Shown here one piece after another: positions 25,811-34,674 of a stretch of DNA of 64,000 nt (the stretch's first letter is position 1; every line of letters begins with the position of its first letter). The position numbers and the translations under genes are program-made. The DNA is from Mycolicibacterium mageritense. GTDB taxonomy: Bacteria; Actinomycetota; Actinomycetes; Mycobacteriales; Mycobacteriaceae. The DNA is taken from NCBI RefSeq assembly GCF_010727475.1, contig NZ_AP022567.1, forward strand, positions 5,890,001-5,954,000, read 5' to 3'. The notes under the pieces were generated by a model. That model ran no database searches. It had not been told where the DNA came from and saw only the letters and a list, made by a program, of their open reading frames with translations.

Positions 25811-27475
25811 CTAGCGGCGCGGGCAGATGAACAGGCCGGGGGTGAGGCAGTCGGTCAGCCGGTCAGGTGGCCGAGCCAGCACCGCGATGGCCCTGGCGGC
25901 TCGGGACATGGGTGCTCCCGCGGACGGATGACCGGTGGGTGCGAAGTGCACGACCGGGCCGGGGCCCGTGGATTCGACGCACATGTTGCCGGACGACAGG
26001 TCGTAGCCCGGCGGGCATGTGCAGACCGGCCCGAAACCACCCGGCGTGCCTGCGGTGCACGATGCGCTGACCGGCGGCTTCTTCTGCAGGATGACCGGTG
26101 GGCAGGTTTGACCGTTGGGGACGGTGGTGCCGTTCGGGCATTGCACCGGTGGGCAGGTCTGTCCGTTGGGCACCGAGCTCCCGTCGGCGCACTGCACCGG
26201 CGGGCAGGTCTGTCCGTTGGGCACCGAGCTGCCGTCCGCGCAACTGACGGGCGGGCAGGTCTGGCCGTTCGGAACCGAGCTGCCGTCAGCGCATTTCACC
26301 GGCGGGCAGGTCTGCCCGTTGGGCACGGACGTGCCGTCGGGGCACGGCACCACGGGACACGTGTCGTCGCCGTACACGGTGGTCCCGTCGGGGCATGGGG
26401 TTCCGGTCGGGCAGGTGCCGTCACTCTTGCGGGTCTGGCCGTCCGGGCACGGCTGGGCCTTGCAGGTGCCGTCGGGGTTGCGGGTCTCGCCCGTGGCGCA
26501 GGGCTTCACGCACTGCTCGCCCTCTTTGACTGTGCCAGACGGGCATTCGCAGTTGCCGTCGGGATTGCGAGTCTGGCCCTCCGGGCACGGCGTGACGCAC
26601 CGGTCGCCGTCCTTCACGGTTCCCGACGGGCATTGGCAGGTACCGCTGCTGTCGGGGGACTGTCCCTCGGGACAGGTCTTGCCTGCGGTCGGCGGGGTGG
26701 TCACCGGACCGGTTGCGGGGCAGGCCGCGCCGGCGGGAACGCTTGTGCCGTCCGGGCATTGCGTGACGTTTGGCCCGGTGACCGGGGGCGGGCACACCTG
26801 GTCGGCAGGCACGGTGCTGCCATCGGGGCATTGCTTCGGCGGCGGAGGCGGATTCGGGACGCACGGGCCGTCGGGCGCAGGCTGGTGTGACTGTCCGGGC
26901 GGGCACACCTTGGTCCGGAACTCGTTCTCCGGGAAGAAGTTGATCTCTTCGACCCGCCATCCCTGCGGACCCTTCTTGGCCACGACGCGGTCGATGCGCA
27001 TGGTGGTGCTGTCGAGTTCCTCACCGTCGGCGGCCTTCACGGTCTGGGTGACGACGACCGCACGCTGTACGGTGTCGGGCTTGTCCTCGGGGTGCTCACC
27101 CGCGACCAGCAGCGCTTTGGCCGTGACTTCGGCCTTTTCGGCCTTCCAGCCCTGCCACCACACGCTGTTACCGCGTTCGAGCGTGTTGTCCTTGCCGTTC
27201 TGCAACTGGGAACCGAAGTAGGGCAACGCCCGGATGTAGGCGTCGCGCGGCGACGCATCCCGTGCCGGGAACCACGTGAACATCGTTTCGAGACCCTTGA
27301 CGATGGCGTCCTGCGCCTCGGCCGGTGCGGGTTCGTCAGAGTCGGAGCCACTCGGCGCCGCGGGCGGGTTTCCGCCGCAGCCGGCGACGAACGCCACGAA
27401 GGCGGCCATGAGCACGACAAAGACGTTGAGGACGCGTCGTTGTCGGCGATGCCGCCGTTTCGGGTGCCGCCCCAT
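25811..27475 (-). CDS. Cys-rich repeat lipoprotein with N-terminal NTF2-like domain
   Basis: A 554-residue protein. ATG 27475 follows GAGGAG. A basic start, one hydrophobic segment (VLNVFVVLMAAFVAFVAGCG) and the lipobox VAGC predict a lipoprotein. Residues 50-175 (IVKGLETMFTWFPARDASPR, DAYIRALPYFGSQL, WRVEEINFFPENEF) are paralogous to the lipoprotein at 29191-29688. The rest is a chain of Cys-rich units: CPDGSTVPADQVCPP, CPEGQSPDSSGTC, CPEGQTRNPDGNC and five near-identical CADGSSVPNGQTCPPV copies, then CTCPPGYDLSSGNMC. The regular Cys pairs suggest disulfide-linked extracellular modules or a stalk that reaches out of the wall. Function unknown. It is convergent with the HEREH gene and divergent from the hydrolase gene. 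Confidence 0.8.
   Translation of the reverse strand: MGRHPKRRHRRQRRVLNVFVVLMAAFVAFVAGCGGNPPAAPSGSDSDEPAPAEAQDAIVKGLETMFTWFPARDASPRDAYIRALPYFGSQLQNGKDNTLERGNSVWWQGWKAEKAEVTAKALLVAGEHPEDKPDTVQRAVVVTQTVKAADGEELDSTTMRIDRVVAKKGPQGWRVEEINFFPENEFRTKVCPPGQSHQPAPDGPCVPNPPPPPKQCPDGSTVPADQVCPPPVTGPNVTQCPDGTSVPAGAACPATGPVTTPPTAGKTCPEGQSPDSSGTCQCPSGTVKDGDRCVTPCPEGQTRNPDGNCECPSGTVKEGEQCVKPCATGETRNPDGTCKAQPCPDGQTRKSDGTCPTGTPCPDGTTVYGDDTCPVVPCPDGTSVPNGQTCPPVKCADGSSVPNGQTCPPVSCADGSSVPNGQTCPPVQCADGSSVPNGQTCPPVQCPNGTTVPNGQTCPPVILQKKPPVSASCTAGTPGGFGPVCTCPPGYDLSSGNMCVESTGPGPVVHFAPTGHPSAGAPMSRAARAIAVLARPPDRLTDCLTPGLFICPRR
26093..26347 (-). repeat. five tandem 51-bp coding repeats
   Basis: Five consecutive units of 17 residues, each ending VPNGQTCPPV and differing mainly at the first residue and the ADGSS/PDGTS/PNGTT stretch. 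High DNA identity between units suggests recent expansion by slippage or unequal exchange, so copy number may vary between strains. Confidence 0.85.
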
Positions 27476-27709
27476 GCCGTCTCCTCGGACCAGGTGTCGT
27501 GCGAGCGGGTTTCCTTCATTGTTCGATTCGGGCTCAAATGATGCGACGGCCGATCGTGCGGTCGTGGTCGGCCGGTCGGGCAGTCCTGCGGGGCCGAAGG
27601 GGCATATCGGTTCGGCAGCCCGTGACGAACGATCCGCCCGCGCGTGACACTTCACCTGTGGGCGCACGACCGGCGCCCCCGAACTTGTTGACATGACGAA
27701 AGATCGACC
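27476..27709. other. divergent intergenic region of the envelope gene group
   Basis: 234 bp between the starts of the Cys-rich lipoprotein (minus) and the peptidoglycan hydrolase (plus). It must hold promoters for both, but I see no clear promoter elements, repeats or RNA gene. Confidence 0.4.
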
Positions 27710-29194
27710 ATGACGGCCGTGCTCAGGGTTCCCAGGCGGGTATTGCTGATCGCGCTGTGCGTGAGCGTCGTGGCAGTCCTGGTCACCCCGGCGAACCCGG
27801 CGTGGGCCGCGGGCGTCTGCGCCACGAGCGGAAAACCGGTGGCCGACGGCACCTATACCAAGACATCGGGTTTCGGGCCGCGGGGCAACTCGACCCACCA
27901 GGGCATCGACCTGGCGGGCAAGGAGAACACCGACATCTTCGCGGCCATGGACGGCACGGTGGTGGCGGCCGGGCCGGCCAGCGGGTTCGGGCAGTGGATC
28001 GTCATCGACTCGCAGACCCGCACAGGTCTGGTCTCGACGGTGTACGGCCACATGTTCCCCGACGGTGTCCTGGTGCGGCAGGGTGCCGCGGTGCGCGAGG
28101 GCGATCACATCGCCGAGATGGGCAACAACGGCCAATCCACCGGGACTCACCTGCATTTCGAGTATTGGGAGGGTGGCCGGCTCAACCACGGGCAGGCCGT
28201 CGACCCGTCGTTCATCCTCGACAGGACGCCGACACCGGCCAATCCGTCCGCGGCGCAGCAGGCCTCGGCCGCGGCGGACTGCCAGACGGGCGTGCTCAAG
28301 CCCGGACTCGTGCCACCCGAGTTCCTCCCGTGGCTGCTCAAGGCCGGCGCGATGTGCCAGGGCATCACCGCGCCGGTGCTCGCCGCACAACTGGAGGCGG
28401 AGAACGGTTTCCGGCACGGACCCAGCGCTCCGGTGTCGTCGACCGGAGCGCAAGGGCCGGCCCAGTTCATGCCCGGCACCTGGAAGACCTGGGGCAAGGA
28501 CTACGACGGCAGCGGCCCGCCGCCGGACGTGAACAGCATCCCCGACGCGGTGATGTCCCAGGGCGCCCTGATGTGTGAGAACTACCGGCTGTGTTCCGCA
28601 GGCATCAGCAGCGGTGCGCTCACCGGCGACCCGGTGGCGCTTGCGCTGGCGTCCTACAACGCGGGCTTCGGCGCGGTGCAGAACGCGGGCGGTATGCCGT
28701 CGGGCGGTGACTACACCACCCAGACCCAGCCGTACGTGTACAAGATCATGCAGCGCGCCAAGGCTTTCGAGGCATCACCGGGGCTGGGCGGCATGCCGCC
28801 GCAGACTGTGCCGGTCACCGGTAAGCCGACCAGTGTCGTCGACGCGGCCGAGCAGTACAAGGGCCGCAAGTGGGTGTGGGGCGGCGGCGGTGTGGACGGC
28901 CCGACCAACGACGGTTTCGACAGCTCCGGGTTGACGTACTACGCGATCATCCGCGGTACGAGCGGCAAGAAGGTGTTGCCCCGCACGGCCGACGAACAGT
29001 GGAACGTGGGCAACGAGATCCCACTCGCCCAGGTGCAGCCCGGCGATCTGATCTTCAGCGGCTGGGACCGGCACAACCGCCCGTCCCATGTCGGCATCGC
29101 GATCGGCAACGGTCAGATGATCCATGCCGACCCCATGCGCGGCGTGGTGGTGGCCGACTACTACCCGGAGTCCAAGGCGCGGCGGGTGACATGA
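27710..29194 (+). CDS. three-domain peptidoglycan hydrolase: M23 + lytic transglycosylase + NlpC/P60 (nucleophile Cys replaced by Ser)
   Basis: A 494-residue secreted protein with a signal peptide (ALCVSVVAVLVTPANPAWAA). Residues 50-165 are an M23/LytM domain with HQGIDL and GTHLHFEYW zinc ligands. Residues about 200-350 are a transglycosylase-like domain (APVLAAQLEAENGF with the catalytic Glu, GAQGPAQFMPGTWKTWG, ALASYNAGFGAVQN). Residues 375-494 are NlpC/P60 (WVWGGGG, NDGFDSSGLTYYA, PSHVGIAIGNGQMIHADP). The canonical D-C-S-G is D-S-S-G here: S405 replaces the catalytic Cys (codon AGC), so the third domain may be inactive or only bind the wall. Such three-domain enzymes occur on conjugative elements and could open the wall for assembly or release of a large complex. 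It overlaps the next gene by ATGA. Confidence 0.88.
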   Translation: MTAVLRVPRRVLLIALCVSVVAVLVTPANPAWAAGVCATSGKPVADGTYTKTSGFGPRGNSTHQGIDLAGKENTDIFAAMDGTVVAAGPASGFGQWIVIDSQTRTGLVSTVYGHMFPDGVLVRQGAAVREGDHIAEMGNNGQSTGTHLHFEYWEGGRLNHGQAVDPSFILDRTPTPANPSAAQQASAAADCQTGVLKPGLVPPEFLPWLLKAGAMCQGITAPVLAAQLEAENGFRHGPSAPVSSTGAQGPAQFMPGTWKTWGKDYDGSGPPPDVNSIPDAVMSQGALMCENYRLCSAGISSGALTGDPVALALASYNAGFGAVQNAGGMPSGGDYTTQTQPYVYKIMQRAKAFEASPGLGGMPPQTVPVTGKPTSVVDAAEQYKGRKWVWGGGGVDGPTNDGFDSSGLTYYAIIRGTSGKKVLPRTADEQWNVGNEIPLAQVQPGDLIFSGWDRHNRPSHVGIAIGNGQMIHADPMRGVVVADYYPESKARRVT

Positions 29195-29688
29195 GAACGC
29201 TTGTTGCCCTGCTGGTCTGTGTCGCGGTCGTGGTGATCGGACCGATCACCGGGTGTGCGTCGGATCCGCTGCCGGTGGCCAGCACCAGGGACGTCGATCT
29301 GGGAGATCCCGACGAGGTCATCGCCAACGCGTTGACGACGATGTTCACCTGGCGCCCGACCCAGGATGCGTCACCCGATGCCGCCTACCAGCGGGCCGCC
29401 GTGTACCTGTCCGGAGACCTGGCGAAGCAGGGCAAGCAGATGCCTGCGCCCGGGCCGGGATCGCAGTGGGATCAGTGGCGTTCCGACGGCGCCGCCATCA
29501 CGGCAAAGGTGTATTTCCTCGCCGACGAGACACCGCCCAACTCCGATGACGTCGCGCATCGCGTCGTCGTGGTCGTGCAGTCGGCCGCCACTGACGATCA
29601 CCGCTTGATCGACGAGATCCGGCACACCGTATGGGTGACCGCGAACAAGTCGGACAACAGCTGGCGCGTCACCGATATCAAGTTCTGA
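29191..29688 (+). CDS. small lipoprotein with NTF2-like domain, paralogue of the Cys-rich lipoprotein N-terminus
   Basis: A 165-residue protein whose start overlaps the hydrolase stop (ATGA). The signal is MRTLVALLVCVAVVVIGPIT followed by GCAS, a lipobox-like site. The domain ANALTTMFTWRPTQDASPDA, AYQRAAVYLSGDL, NSWRVTDIKF aligns with residues 50-175 of the protein encoded at 25811-27475. Its layout recalls NTF2-like accessory domains of transfer-type envelope complexes (TcpC/VirB8 kind), but this is a loose resemblance. It probably works with the hydrolase at the cell surface. Function unknown. Confidence 0.72.
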   Translation: MRTLVALLVCVAVVVIGPITGCASDPLPVASTRDVDLGDPDEVIANALTTMFTWRPTQDASPDAAYQRAAVYLSGDLAKQGKQMPAPGPGSQWDQWRSDGAAITAKVYFLADETPPNSDDVAHRVVVVVQSAATDDHRLIDEIRHTVWVTANKSDNSWRVTDIKF

Positions 29689-29700
29689 GGAAGGTGTCAC

Positions 29701-30612
29701 ATGCTGTTCGGCGGTGGACGGATCCTGGTGGCAGCTGTCGGGGCGGTCGTCCTGGTGGTCGTGGCAATCTATGTCGTGCGGTCGGTGGGTTTGCCGTCGC
29801 CCAAATCTCACCAAGTGACCTCGGTGCCCACCGCCCAGACGGGTACCAGCGCGAGCGACGCCGCCAATCCGTCAGACGGTGGGATGCCGTCCGGACAGGG
29901 CGGAGACGGTGGCGACGGGTCGTCGTCCGGCGACGGCTCGGGCGGTTCCGGCGGTTCGACCGACGGATCGAGCACCGACGAATCGACGACAGACGAGTCG
30001 AAGACCGAAGAACCGTTCACCGCGACCACCGAGAAGGTCAGCGGGTTTCTGGGAACCGTTCTCGCCGACGTCGAGTTGCCTCAGGTCACCGGTGGAAACC
30101 CCGACGTAGCAGGGGTTTTCAACGACGAGATGAAGTCTGCCCTCAACACCCAGGCGGATTCCATCACCGGCGGCAAGCTGGAAGGCCGGCCGGGCAGCGG
30201 GGTCCGGATCGGTGAGCGTGTGCTCAGCGGCGTGTTGCGGACCTCGGCGGTCGACGTCACCAAGGCCACGTCGCGGGCGTTGGTGAGCACGGTCGTGATC
30301 GACGCCGAAAGCGGCAGTGTCATCACGCTGTCCTCGTTGTTCAACGACCTCACCGAAGGCCTGCAGCAGCTGGCCAAGGAGGCGAAGACCCTGGGCCCGA
30401 GCAGCTCAGCGGCCGAGAGCTTCGATACCACCAAGGTGCAGCCGACCGAGGAGATGTTCACCCACTGGTCTGCCGAAACAGACGGGATGCGCGTCTTTTT
30501 CGAGCAGGGCACGGTGGCGCCTAACGCGGCGGGAATCGTCGAGGTGACCGTCCCATGGGACAACCTCACCGATGTCATGAAATCGGGTGTGGCGCAGATC
30601 GTGTCGAGCTGA
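29701..30612 (+). CDS. membrane-anchored protein with Gly/Ser linker and DUF3298/RsiV-like domain
   Basis: A 303-residue protein. One TM helix near the N-terminus (ILVAAVGAVVLVVVAIYVV) is followed by an 80-residue Gly/Ser/Asp-rich linker (GQGGDGGDGSSSGDGSGG) and an extracytoplasmic domain: VELPQVTGGNPDVAGVFNDE, VVIDAESGSVITLSSLFND, FFEQGTVAPNAAGIVEVTVP. The pattern of inhibitory-type DUF3298 domains (RsiV C-terminus, lysozyme sensors) fits, including the final short beta motif. It starts 12 bp after the NTF2-like lipoprotein and closes the three-gene envelope operon. It could sense or bind wall components; role inferred. Confidence 0.65.
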   Translation: MLFGGGRILVAAVGAVVLVVVAIYVVRSVGLPSPKSHQVTSVPTAQTGTSASDAANPSDGGMPSGQGGDGGDGSSSGDGSGGSGGSTDGSSTDESTTDESKTEEPFTATTEKVSGFLGTVLADVELPQVTGGNPDVAGVFNDEMKSALNTQADSITGGKLEGRPGSGVRIGERVLSGVLRTSAVDVTKATSRALVSTVVIDAESGSVITLSSLFNDLTEGLQQLAKEAKTLGPSSSAAESFDTTKVQPTEEMFTHWSAETDGMRVFFEQGTVAPNAAGIVEVTVPWDNLTDVMKSGVAQIVSS

Positions 30613-30618
30613 CGGTGC

Positions 30619-32616
30619 TCACGAGGTGCCGCGTTTGACGCAGAACCCGCCGATGATCCCGATGACGGCCCCGGCCACCACGAGCGGGACGCCGTACGCG
30701 GGCGCATTCGAATGCAGTGTGCTCATCGCGAAAACGATGTAGAGCACCATGAGCGCGCCGGCGCAGAAGCCCGCCATGATGGTGTATTTACCACTGCTGC
30801 TGAGGATCCCGAGCAGCATGATGCCCGCCAACACCAGCAGGAGCGCCCGCACCGTGGGTTGGCTGACCGTCATCCACATGTCCTCACGGGCCAGCGCCTG
30901 ACTGTCGATCAGGTCGACGACTTGGGTCAGATAGCTGATGCCGTAGCTCGGGCCGCCGAGGAACCACGGGCGGATCGCCCCGAACACCACGAGCAGCCCG
31001 CCCAGCAACGTGGCGATCAGCCGGATCAGCGGCAGGAACTCCGACATCGACTGCGTGAACTTGCCTTGTTCCTCGACCGCGCCCGCACCGTCGTCGGCCC
31101 GGACCGTGATCTCGCGGTCGAGAGTCTTGCCTGCGCCGGGCAGACTGCTCCACATCCGAAGGGCCGCGACGGCGACGCCTCCGGCAGGCACGTCGAGCCG
31201 GGGCGGACTGAACGTGAAACGCACTGCGCCCTCCGGGTCCGTGCCCGACAGCCATGCGCTCAAAGGCAGTGCGCCGCGGCTGTTGTCGAGGGTCACCCGC
31301 AGCCGGCCGCGGCGGCGGTTGCGCACCACGACGTGTTCGGGTTCCAGGCGCAGCTGCGCCGTCGTCATCGGTGAGGCGCTCGCGGTCTGAACCAGCGACC
31401 CGGTTGCCTCGCTCTCGTCGTTGCCGTCGTTGCACACCACGGTGATCGGGCGTTCGACCTCTGCGCCGGAATTCGGCAGCGGGGCCTGCAGGCTGACCTG
31501 AATGCGGGCTTGTTCACCGGCCCGCACGTACAACTGCGGTTGCGAGAAGCCGAAGCGCACCACGCCTTCCGGGTCGCGCCCGGAGAACACCAGTCGACGG
31601 TCCCTGCTGCCGCGGCGATTGTCGACCAGCACCGCGACCTCGGCCGAGGTGGCATCCCGCAGCCGCGTCACGGTGCGTTCCAGACGAAGCCGCACCGGGC
31701 TGTCCGACGGCGCCTGGGAGCGTTCCTGCATGACGTTGACGAGCGTTTCGATGGGCCCCTGATCGCTGGCCGCCGTGACTTTCAGCGTGCGCGGCACCTG
31801 CTGGCCGTATTCCAGTGGGGGAGCGTCGAATCGAACGTCGACATACGTCGAGCGCCGGGGCGGCACCTCGACGGTCTGGGGTTGGAACCGAAACCGGACA
31901 GCGCCTTCGGGGTCACTGCCGGACAGATGGTACCGCTGTGGGTAGTTGCTGCCGGAGTTGTCCAACCGCACCCGGAACCGGCCGCTGGTCTGGTCCCGCA
32001 GGCGCAGCATCTGCGGTTCGGCCGTCACCGTCACGGGCCCGCCGATGCGGGGCACCGTGACCACGAGTTCGGCGTCGGCGCGTTTGGCGGGATCCTCGAC
32101 CGAGCAGATCTGGACGTGCAGGCGGAAGCGTTGCACGTAGACGTCGAACCCCGGCCGGATGCTGAACGACACTGTCGTGGTGCTTTCCTCGTCGGTCAAC
32201 AACCTGATCTCGGGATGCTGGATCTGCAGCCATTCGGGGCCCCGGGGAGCGGTGATCGTGTACCCGTCGACGATCGCGGACCGGTTGCGAATGCAGACGT
32301 CGACGGTCCCGCCGCTGACGGGGTCCAATTCCACCTCGGGATGCTCGATGGTCACCGTGGGCGCGGACGCCGGTCGGCCCGCGGGCCGACCAGGGCGGTT
32401 GACCGGCGGCGGGGTTGTGACCCGAGGCCGGCCGACGGTCACGGCGGGGAACTTCTGGCTGTGGGTTTCCCGCACGACGGGCACGGATGCGGTCAACGGA
32501 GCTTTGTCGAGGGATCCGTCCCCGGTGTCCCAGCCGAGGTAGAAATCGCACTTGGTGCAGAACTGCGCGTTGGCGGCATTCTCGGCACCGCACTGTTCGC
32601 AAAGATGCTCTGTCAT
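30619..32616 (-). CDS. eCIS-associated membrane protein: zinc ribbon, Ig-like repeats, four TM helices
   Basis: A 665-residue protein. ATG 32616 (GGAG upstream) overlaps the AAA+ ATPase stop (ATGA). The N-terminus CEQCGAENAANAQFCTKC is a zinc ribbon. Residues about 95-480 form three or more Ig-like beta-sandwich repeats with the recurrent SGxDPEGxVRFxFxPxxxxVPxG pattern (HLSGSDPEGAVRFRFQPQTV; FSGRDPEGVVRFGFSQPQLY; LSGTDPEGAVRFTFSPPRLD). The last 160 residues have four TM helices (IRLIATLLGGLLVVFGAI; VRALLLVLAGIMLLGIL; AGFCAGALMVLYIVFAM; VPLVVAGAVIGIIGGF). Comparable genes occur in actinobacterial eCIS loci. It could tether cytoplasmic particles to the membrane from the inside. Convergent with the DUF3298-like gene, 6 bp apart. 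Confidence 0.75.
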   Translation of the reverse strand: MTEHLCEQCGAENAANAQFCTKCDFYLGWDTGDGSLDKAPLTASVPVVRETHSQKFPAVTVGRPRVTTPPPVNRPGRPAGRPASAPTVTIEHPEVELDPVSGGTVDVCIRNRSAIVDGYTITAPRGPEWLQIQHPEIRLLTDEESTTTVSFSIRPGFDVYVQRFRLHVQICSVEDPAKRADAELVVTVPRIGGPVTVTAEPQMLRLRDQTSGRFRVRLDNSGSNYPQRYHLSGSDPEGAVRFRFQPQTVEVPPRRSTYVDVRFDAPPLEYGQQVPRTLKVTAASDQGPIETLVNVMQERSQAPSDSPVRLRLERTVTRLRDATSAEVAVLVDNRRGSRDRRLVFSGRDPEGVVRFGFSQPQLYVRAGEQARIQVSLQAPLPNSGAEVERPITVVCNDGNDESEATGSLVQTASASPMTTAQLRLEPEHVVVRNRRRGRLRVTLDNSRGALPLSAWLSGTDPEGAVRFTFSPPRLDVPAGGVAVAALRMWSSLPGAGKTLDREITVRADDGAGAVEEQGKFTQSMSEFLPLIRLIATLLGGLLVVFGAIRPWFLGGPSYGISYLTQVVDLIDSQALAREDMWMTVSQPTVRALLLVLAGIMLLGILSSSGKYTIMAGFCAGALMVLYIVFAMSTLHSNAPAYGVPLVVAGAVIGIIGGFCVKRGTS

Positions 32617-34664
32617 CTTCGGATCTCCTGACACTGGCCGTCGGTATCGGGTGTGGGCAGCAGCCGGCCGAGTTTGCGGTACTCCTGTTGGATCGCCGCG
32701 GTGACATGCTCGTTGTCGATCTCGGCACCGGTGCCCGCGGCCAGGTAGGCCGCGGTGATCGCAGCCGAGCGAATGTTGCCTCCCGACAACGGGAAAGCCC
32801 GGGCAACGGCGCCCAGGTCGAGTTCTCCGCGCGTGGGCACCGGTGGGGCCAGGCAGCGCCGCCATAGTGCGAGCCGGGCGGTCTCGTCGGGCACCGGGAA
32901 GTCCACCACCATGTCGAGGCGACGGGTGAACGCGTCGTCGAGGTTGGCCCGCAGATTGGTCGCCAGCACGGCCAGGCCGTCGAACGTCTCCATCCGCTGC
33001 AGCAGGTATGCGCTCTCGATGTTGGCGTACCGGTCGTGCGCATCGCGCACTTCGCTGCGCTTGCCGAAGATCGCGTCGGCCTCGTCGAACAGCAGCACCG
33101 CGCTGACCCGGGCGGCCTCGGTGAAGATCCGCTCCAGGTTCTTCTCGGTCTCGCCGATGTACTTGTCCACCACCGTCGCGAGATTGACGGTGTAGAGGTC
33201 GAGTCCGAGATCGGCCGCAATCACCTCGGCGGCCATGGTCTTTCCCGTGCCCGAATCACCGGCGAACAGCGCGGTCACCCCCGTGCCACGCCCACCACCC
33301 GGGCGCATCCGCCAGTCCGACAGCACCAGTTCGCGTTTGCGGGCCCGGGTGGTCAAGTCGCGCAACTGATTGAGTGCCTTGTCGGGCAGGACGAGGTCCG
33401 GCCACGAGACCGCGGGCTCGATGCGCCTCGCCAACTGCTCGAGGCCCGCGGCGTTCTGGGCCCGGGCGCCGCGGCGCAGATCGGTGTCGGCGGGCGAGCC
33501 GCCCGCCGACCGGGCGAGAGATTCGGCCGCGGCGATCGCCGCGGTGATCTGGCGGGGCCCGAACACGTACTGCGCCGCGATGTCCTCGACATCGATACCG
33601 TCGGCGAGGGATCCGAGTTCACGCTGCCACACCTCGATGCGTTCACCGACACTGAGCCGTGCGGCGTCGGCGACCAGCGGCACGCGGTCCGACCACGTGG
33701 GGTTCCACGCCGAAATCCCGGTGAGCGCAACCGGGACCGGCAGGTGTGACAGCCGGTGGACGACAGCGGCGGTGTCGGCTCCGAGTGCGTCGACCGGCGA
33801 GACCACCAGGCCGGCGTTGCACAGCAGCGCTTCCCGGCCGAGCATCGCGACCGTGCTCGCAAGGTCGGAAGATGTTGCCAACCGTGTTGCGTCACAACAC
33901 AGTACGTTGTAGCCGGCGGTGCTGAAAGCGTCACCGGCGATGGCGGCGCCGGCGTCGCTGACCGACTCCCGCACATAGCAGAACCGCTCGCCGGCCTTGA
34001 ACGCCTGGGCGAGCTCACGGGACTGTGGGCAGTGATGGCGACGTGGCTCGACGAGCAGCTCTGCCAGGGCGGCGTCGGGGCGGTCGTCACCCAAGAGGTA
34101 GGCGGTCACCCGGTCGGGAACCCGTAATGCCCTGGTGAGGAAGGGACGTTCGGTGTCGTCGATCGTCACGAGCGCGTTGTCCACCAGGGCCGAACCCGGG
34201 GCCAGCATCGCGCGCGCGGACGCGTCCAGCGGGGACAGGTCGGCCAGCTCCAACGCGAGCCCGACCGTAGCGCGCCGTCGGGTCACATCGTCGTTGAGGT
34301 AGCCGTAGAGCCGTTCGAACCGCGCGTCCAGGTCCGGCAGCTGGCAGGCGACGAGCAGCTCGACCTCGTGGGCGCACAGGCCCGCAGCCCGGGCCAGTGC
34401 GCGCAGGCGCAGCTCGGTGCCCTCGGACTCCGCGAGGTCCGCACGATCCTCGAACTCCCACCGGGCCTGCCGGGGCGGGTCGGGCGCGGGCGGGGTGGGG
34501 GACAGCAGCGCGTCGACCACGTCGTCGCTCAGGTACAGGCCCCGGAACGGATCGTCGGGGGCCGGGTCGTGGCTGCGCCGGTGCGCGACGAGCGTGCGGA
34601 TGCGCTCCTCTACGAGCATCGCCCGGCCGAGTAGGTAACGGGTGCTGTCCAGGGGCGTCTCCAT
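32613..34664 (-). CDS. eCIS AAA+ ATPase (Pvc15/Afp15-like)
   Basis: A 683-residue protein. ATG 34664 is chosen because it gives the short gap of 10 bp to the DUF4255 gene; an in-frame start at 34703 would overlap it. The AAA+ module occupies the C-terminal third: Walker A GDSGTGKT at 469-476, Walker B VLLFDEADAIFGKR about 521-534, the sensor region ATNLRANLDDAFTRRLDMVV and an arginine-finger-type DAFTRR. The N-terminal 430 residues are a helical, degenerate second ATPase-like part (YNVLCCDATRLATSSDLAST). The Pvc15 family is required for stable assembly of eCIS particles and for cargo loading. It is coupled to the downstream membrane protein by ATGA. Confidence 0.93.
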   Translation of the reverse strand: METPLDSTRYLLGRAMLVEERIRTLVAHRRSHDPAPDDPFRGLYLSDDVVDALLSPTPPAPDPPRQARWEFEDRADLAESEGTELRLRALARAAGLCAHEVELLVACQLPDLDARFERLYGYLNDDVTRRRATVGLALELADLSPLDASARAMLAPGSALVDNALVTIDDTERPFLTRALRVPDRVTAYLLGDDRPDAALAELLVEPRRHHCPQSRELAQAFKAGERFCYVRESVSDAGAAIAGDAFSTAGYNVLCCDATRLATSSDLASTVAMLGREALLCNAGLVVSPVDALGADTAAVVHRLSHLPVPVALTGISAWNPTWSDRVPLVADAARLSVGERIEVWQRELGSLADGIDVEDIAAQYVFGPRQITAAIAAAESLARSAGGSPADTDLRRGARAQNAAGLEQLARRIEPAVSWPDLVLPDKALNQLRDLTTRARKRELVLSDWRMRPGGGRGTGVTALFAGDSGTGKTMAAEVIAADLGLDLYTVNLATVVDKYIGETEKNLERIFTEAARVSAVLLFDEADAIFGKRSEVRDAHDRYANIESAYLLQRMETFDGLAVLATNLRANLDDAFTRRLDMVVDFPVPDETARLALWRRCLAPPVPTRGELDLGAVARAFPLSGGNIRSAAITAAYLAAGTGAEIDNEHVTAAIQQEYRKLGRLLPTPDTDGQCQEIRR

Positions 34665-34674
34665 CCGCGGCGTC

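Noticed and set aside
26093..26347. CRISPR-like array
   Set aside because: The 51-bp units have no unique spacers and are in-frame coding repeats.
27476..28453. N-terminal extension of the Cys-rich lipoprotein to 28453
   Set aside because: It would run antisense through the hydrolase gene; a GAGGAG site and a signal/lipobox directly follow ATG 27475.
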